From SCUN01 sp964355365 (GTDB taxonomy: Bacteria > Acidobacteriota > Vicinamibacteria > Vicinamibacterales > SCN-69-37), in assembly GCA_964355365.1 (NCBI GenBank), contig CAYHEX010000203.1:1-8299 (forward strand): 8,299 nucleotides of DNA, in the 5' to 3' direction. The notes under the pieces are model-generated. The model was not told the DNA's origin. It saw only the letters and a list, made by a program, of their open reading frames with translations, and made no database searches. A program made the translations under genes and the position numbers. This document shows positions 5,331-8,299 of this stretch, piece by piece (within the stretch, counting starts at the first letter, position 1; each line of letters starts with the position of its first letter).

Positions 5331-6398
5331 CTACCAAACCCAGTCCGCGATGAAGATATTGGTGTCGCCTTCCTTCGCGGCATTGCGGTTGGAGCCGAAC
5401 ACGAGCTTCTTGCCGTCGGGCGAGAACATCGCGAATCCGTCGAAGCTCTCGTTGAACGTCACCTGCTCGAGACCGGTGCCGTCGAGATTCACGAGGAAGA
5501 GGTCGAAGTTGCGGCCTTTCGGATCCTTGTGATTGGTTGCGAAGATGATCTTCTTGCCGTCCGGCGTCCAGTACGGCGCCCAGTTCGCTTTGCCGAGGCT
5601 CGTGACCTGCTTCACGTTCTTGCCGTCGCGATCCATGATGAACACTTCCAGCGTTCCCGGCTTCCACACGGCCTTCTTCAGCAGCGCGAAATACTGATCG
5701 AGCTCGGCGCCCGGTTTCGGGTGATTGCCGCGCCACACGATCTTCGTGCCGTCGGGCGAGTAGAACGGGCCACCGTCGGGGCCGGGCAGGTTGGTGAGCC
5801 GGCGCACGTCGGAGCCGTCGACGTTCATCGAGTAGAGCTCCATGTCGCCGTCGCGCACGCTCGTGAACGTCACGCGGCCGTCTTTGCCGACAGTGGCCTC
5901 GGCGTCGTAGCCGGGCGTCTTGGTGAGTTGCTTGATGTTCTTGCCGTCCGCGCCCACGCTGAAGATGTCGTAGCCGTCGAAGATGCCCCACACGTAGCCG
6001 AGCGACTGGTCGGGCGGCGTCGGACACGGCTTGCCGGCCAGGTGCGTGGACGCATACAGGATCTGCTTGCCGTCGGCCGAGTAGTGGCTGCACGTGGTGC
6101 GGCCGTCGCCGGTCGACACGAGCTTGCGATCCGTACCGTCGATGTTCATCGAGTAGATCTGGTCGCAGTCGTGGCCCTGCGTGCTCTGGAAGCTCAGCCG
6201 CTTGCCGTCGAACGAGAAATACGCTTCCGCGTTCTCGCCTCCGTTGGTGAGCTGCTTGATGTTCTTGAGGTGGACTTCCTGAGGTAGTGCGAGGTCTTTC
6301 TGCGCGGCGGGAGCGGGCGATGCGGGGCGCTGTGCGGAAAGTGTGACGACAACAACCGGGACAATCAGAAGCGGCAGGATACGAAGCAGCTTGGACAT
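5331..6398 (-). CDS. Secreted TolB-like PD40 beta-propeller protein
   Basis: A 355-residue protein. MSKLLRILPLLIVPVVVVTLSA is a Sec signal peptide, followed by a Pro/Ala-rich linker (to about 34). At least six PD40/WD40-like blades follow, each with a DGK-type turn before a beta-strand: FSFDGKRLSF (61-70), YSADGKQILY (106-115), GKDGRVTFTS (171-180), YSPDGTKIVW (213-222), WTPDGKKIIF (277-286) and FSPDGKKLVF (325-334). NIDGTDRKL, NVDGSDVRRL and NLDGTGLEQV mark the linking strands. TolB has an extra N-terminal domain and works with Pal; this protein is the propeller alone and is not tolB. It probably acts in the periplasm or outside the cell by protein or ligand binding. ATG at 6398 is preferred, but an in-frame ATG at 6416 adds only six residues. 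The stop is 7 nt before the next gene, indicating an operon. Confidence 0.9.
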   Translation of the reverse strand: MSKLLRILPLLIVPVVVVTLSAQRPASPAPAAQKDLALPQEVHLKNIKQLTNGGENAEAYFSFDGKRLSFQSTQGHDCDQIYSMNIDGTDRKLVSTGDGRTTCSHYSADGKQILYASTHLAGKPCPTPPDQSLGYVWGIFDGYDIFSVGADGKNIKQLTKTPGYDAEATVGKDGRVTFTSVRDGDMELYSMNVDGSDVRRLTNLPGPDGGPFYSPDGTKIVWRGNHPKPGAELDQYFALLKKAVWKPGTLEVFIMDRDGKNVKQVTSLGKANWAPYWTPDGKKIIFATNHKDPKGRNFDLFLVNLDGTGLEQVTFNESFDGFAMFSPDGKKLVFGSNRNAAKEGDTNIFIADWVW

Positions 6399-6403
6399 GA
6401 CAT

Positions 6404-6413
6404 CAATGATACT
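6404..6413. promoter_or_regulatory. Overlapping divergent -10-like elements between the propeller gene and dinB
   Basis: On the minus strand TATCAT (6411-6406) is 5/6 to TATAAT and lies 7 nt before ATG 6398. On the plus strand GATACT (6408-6413) is 4/6 and lies 8 nt before ATG 6422. The two overlap. Neither has a convincing -35, and neither gene has a clear ribosome-binding site, so leaderless transcription of one or both is possible. This is a weak prediction. Confidence 0.25.
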
Positions 6414-6421
6414 CATGTTGC

Positions 6422-7516
6422 ATGCGTCGGATCAGCCATGTCGACATGGACGCGGTCTACGCGTCGGTCGAGCAGCGGGATCGCCCGGAACTCAAGGGCC
6501 GGCCCGTGGTAGTCGGCGGCCGACCCGAGGGACGCGGCGTGGTGGCCGCGGCCAGTTACGAAGCCCGCACGTTCGGGGTGCGATCAGCGATCCCGATGGC
6601 GCGCGCCGTGCGGCTGTGCCCGCACCTGGTGATCCTCCGGCCGGACTTTCAGAAATACCGGGCGGTTTCACAACAAGTGTTCAACATCTTCCGCAGTGTC
6701 ACGCCGCTCGTCGAGGGCCTCTCGCTCGACGAGGCGTACCTCGACGTCACCGAAAACGCGTGGAATGAGCCCCTGGGCATGACCGTGGCGCGACGCGTGA
6801 AAGACGAGATCAAAGCCACCACAGGCCTGACGGCATCCGCGGGTGTGGCGCCGAATAAGTTCCTGGCGAAGATCGGATCCGGATGGCGCAAGCCCGACGG
6901 CCTCACGGTGATCGCTCCGGAGCGGATGGAGTCGTTTCTGCAGAAGCTGCCGGTCGACGCGCTCTGGGGCGTGGGTCCGGTCACCGCCGCGCGACTGCGC
7001 GAGCGCGGCATCACGCAGTTGATTCAGGTGCGCGCCGCGGATCCCGCGGTGTTGAGAGAGGCCGTGGGCAACTCCGCCGACTGGCTCATCGATTTGTCCA
7101 ACGGCCGCGACGACCGGCGCGTCACGCCCGATCGCAAGGCCAAGTCGTCGAGCAGCGAAGAAACCTACTCGCACGACCTCGAAGACTTCAACGTGATGCA
7201 GGAAGAGATCTCCGTCATGGCACACGAGAACGCCGAGTGGCTCGCGAAGCGCGGCCTGCTCGCGAAGACGGTGACGATCAAAGTGCGCTACAGCGACTTC
7301 ACCACGCTCACGCGCAGCGACTCAAAGGCGCCGACCAGCAACGCGGATCAGATCGCCAATCGCGCGGTGGCGTTGCTCGACAAGACCGACGCGCGGTCGC
7401 GCCCGGTGCGCCTGCTCGGCGCCGGCGTCCACGGCCTGGTGGATCCGGCGGACATGGCGAGTCACGACACCGACGAACTGCGGTTGCCGTTTGACGATCC
7501 GGGCGAGCAGACGTAG
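6422..7516 (+). CDS. dinB: DNA polymerase IV, Y-family translesion polymerase
   Basis: Copies damaged or misaligned DNA with low fidelity and no proofreading, working in the cytoplasm with the beta clamp. The 364 residues start MRRISHVDMDAVYASVEQRD, the standard family opening. Catalytic metal ligands are D8 and, in SLDEAYLD, D103 with E104. Y13 occupies the steric-gate position, where E. coli Pol IV has F13. Palm and fingers extend to about residue 165, including ASAGVAPNKFLAKIGS and WRKPDGLTVI. The thumb with a helix-hairpin-helix (WGVGPVTAARLRERGI, 182-197) follows. The little-finger domain occupies about 240-345. Near the end ELRLPF (352-357) fits the QxxLxF clamp-binding hexamer with Glu replacing Gln. 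ATG at 6422 is fixed by homology of the N-terminus. No clear Shine-Dalgarno or recognisable LexA box is visible. It stands alone, divergent from the propeller gene. Confidence 0.97.
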   Translation: MRRISHVDMDAVYASVEQRDRPELKGRPVVVGGRPEGRGVVAAASYEARTFGVRSAIPMARAVRLCPHLVILRPDFQKYRAVSQQVFNIFRSVTPLVEGLSLDEAYLDVTENAWNEPLGMTVARRVKDEIKATTGLTASAGVAPNKFLAKIGSGWRKPDGLTVIAPERMESFLQKLPVDALWGVGPVTAARLRERGITQLIQVRAADPAVLREAVGNSADWLIDLSNGRDDRRVTPDRKAKSSSSEETYSHDLEDFNVMQEEISVMAHENAEWLAKRGLLAKTVTIKVRYSDFTTLTRSDSKAPTSNADQIANRAVALLDKTDARSRPVRLLGAGVHGLVDPADMASHDTDELRLPFDDPGEQT

Positions 7517-7540
7517 GGCGGCGTGATCTCGAACGCCGCC
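7517..7540. terminator. Hairpin directly after the dinB stop, possible terminator
   Basis: GGCGGCGT (7517-7524) and ACGCCGCC (7533-7540) form a perfect 8-bp GC-rich stem with an 8-nt loop, starting on the base after the TAG stop. No T-run follows, so it is not a canonical intrinsic terminator. It lies 21 nt before the next gene, which could therefore be read from the dinB promoter. Confidence 0.45.
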
Positions 7541-7561
7541 AACTGCGGTTAAGCTGTCGGC

Positions 7562-8299
7562 ATGCGGAGACTACTCATCGGGGCCCTCGCGGCTCTCGTG
7601 CTCACCACCGCGCCCGCGCTGGGCCGCGCCGCGGCGAACACGCTGGACATCTACTTCATCGACGTCGAGGGCGGCCAGTCCACGCTCATCGTCACGCCGG
7701 CCGGCGAGTCGTTGCTCATCGACACGGGATTCCCCAGTGACGGGACGTTCAACTCGACACCGGGCGCGCCGGCGACGGCGCGCGACGCGCAGCGCATCCT
7801 TGCCGCCGCGCGCGCGGCCGGCCTGACGCGGATCGACTATCTACTGACGACGCACTACCACGCGGATCATGACGGCGGCGCGGTGGAACTTGCGCAGTTG
7901 ATCCCGATCGGCACGTTCATCGACCACGCCGCGCCGAGCGCGGAGGCCCAGAAGGCCGTCGCCGGCACGGGCGCGCTTTACGACGGCTACGTGAAGCTGC
8001 GCGCCACCGGGAAGCACATCAATCCGAAACCCGGCGACCGCTTGCCGCTCAAAGGCCTCGAGGCCATCGTCGTGGCGACCAACGGCCAGGTCGTGTCGAA
8101 GCCGCTCGCCGGCGCGGGCCAACCGAATGCGGCGTGCCGCGGCGAAGGCGTGGCGGCGCAGGAGAAGACGGAGAATCCCAACTCAACCGCCGTGCGGCTG
8201 CAGTACGGCAGGTTCCGCTTCCTCGACCTCGGCGACCTCAGTGGGCCGCCGCTCTTCGCGCTCACCTGCCCCGCCAATCTCATCGGTGAGTCGGACGTG
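7562..8299 (+). CDS. Secreted metallo-beta-lactamase fold hydrolase, ComEC-like domain (3' end missing)
   Basis: The first 246 codons of an exported protein. MRRLLIGALAALVLTTAPALGRA is a signal peptide. DIYFIDVEGGQSTLIVTPAGESLLIDTG (29-56) is the opening of the ComEC/Rec2-type subgroup, and TTHYHADHDGG (96-106) carries the metal ligands H98, H100, D102 and H103. FRFLDLGDLSG (218-228) supplies the later Asp, D225. ComEC itself is a large membrane competence protein; this is only the soluble hydrolase domain with a signal, so a role in DNA uptake should not be assumed. Related exported domains are of unknown substrate, possibly phosphodiesters. ATG at 7562 is chosen because the signal begins there, although no good ribosome-binding site precedes it. 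It follows dinB by 45 nt. Confidence 0.9.
   Translation, partial: MRRLLIGALAALVLTTAPALGRAAANTLDIYFIDVEGGQSTLIVTPAGESLLIDTGFPSDGTFNSTPGAPATARDAQRILAAARAAGLTRIDYLLTTHYHADHDGGAVELAQLIPIGTFIDHAAPSAEAQKAVAGTGALYDGYVKLRATGKHINPKPGDRLPLKGLEAIVVATNGQVVSKPLAGAGQPNAACRGEGVAAQEKTENPNSTAVRLQYGRFRFLDLGDLSGPPLFALTCPANLIGESDV

Noticed and set aside
5529..6287. Plus-strand 252-codon open frame
   Set aside because: Antisense to the PD40 propeller. The regular pattern in it merely mirrors the repeated DGK codons.
6361..6421. LexA/SOS box upstream of dinB
   Set aside because: Neither CTGT-N8-ACAG nor GTTC-N7-GTTC is present, so SOS control cannot be claimed from this sequence.
6668..7494. Open frames on both strands inside dinB
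   Set aside because: The dinB frame carries all polymerase motifs across this stretch; the others are out-of-frame shadows.

Overview
This is a high-GC bacterial chromosomal window with seven complete genes and one partial gene at each edge. No rRNA, tRNA, IS element, integrase or CRISPR array is visible. The gene types point to a Gram-negative soil or sediment bacterium. They include a secreted PD40 (TolB-like) propeller, a DUF5777 outer-membrane barrel ending in Phe, a CHRD lipoprotein, a single-domain carboxypeptidase-regulatory-like protein, an exported ComEC-type metallo-beta-lactamase fold protein and a sigma-54 activator. This mixture, with short GTCCAGG and CCGAT tandem tracts at gene borders, resembles Acidobacteriota of the Vicinamibacteria type. 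That placement is inference from gene content, not a phylogenetic result.

Layout. Positions 1-1270 (minus) hold an NtrC-type sigma-54 activator running off the left edge. A 129-bp divergent intergenic region follows, with overlapping TGGCAC/GTGCCA palindromes and a candidate -24/-12 promoter. Positions 1400-1843 (plus) encode a stand-alone receiver with an altered acidic pocket. Positions 1882-3192 (plus) encode guanine deaminase, whose last six residues and stop codon lie inside a heptamer tandem repeat (3172-3262). A CCGAT-rich tract follows, then a strong intrinsic terminator (3349-3382) that serves the gene converging from the right.

Positions 3391-6398 (minus) hold four envelope genes in one direction: TolB-like propeller, carboxypeptidase-regulatory-like protein, DUF5777 barrel and CHRD lipoprotein, with gaps of 7, 70 and 18 nt. 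All four carry export signals. Positions 6422-7516 (plus) encode DNA polymerase IV, divergent from the propeller gene across only about 23 bp. A hairpin follows its stop. Positions 7562-8299 (plus) hold the first 246 codons of a secreted metallo-beta-lactamase fold protein.

How they may work together. The activator and divergent receiver look like one regulatory locus, possibly with the activator switching on the receiver gene. Guanine deaminase is a purine-salvage or catabolic enzyme that may be read through from the receiver gene. The four-gene envelope cluster is the best candidate for an uncharacterised system: a periplasmic propeller, a small exported beta-sandwich, an outer-membrane barrel with a His-rich segment and a CHRD lipoprotein. 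The repeat tracts deserve attention because one writes the end of guanine deaminase and a related one writes the signal peptide of the small exported protein.
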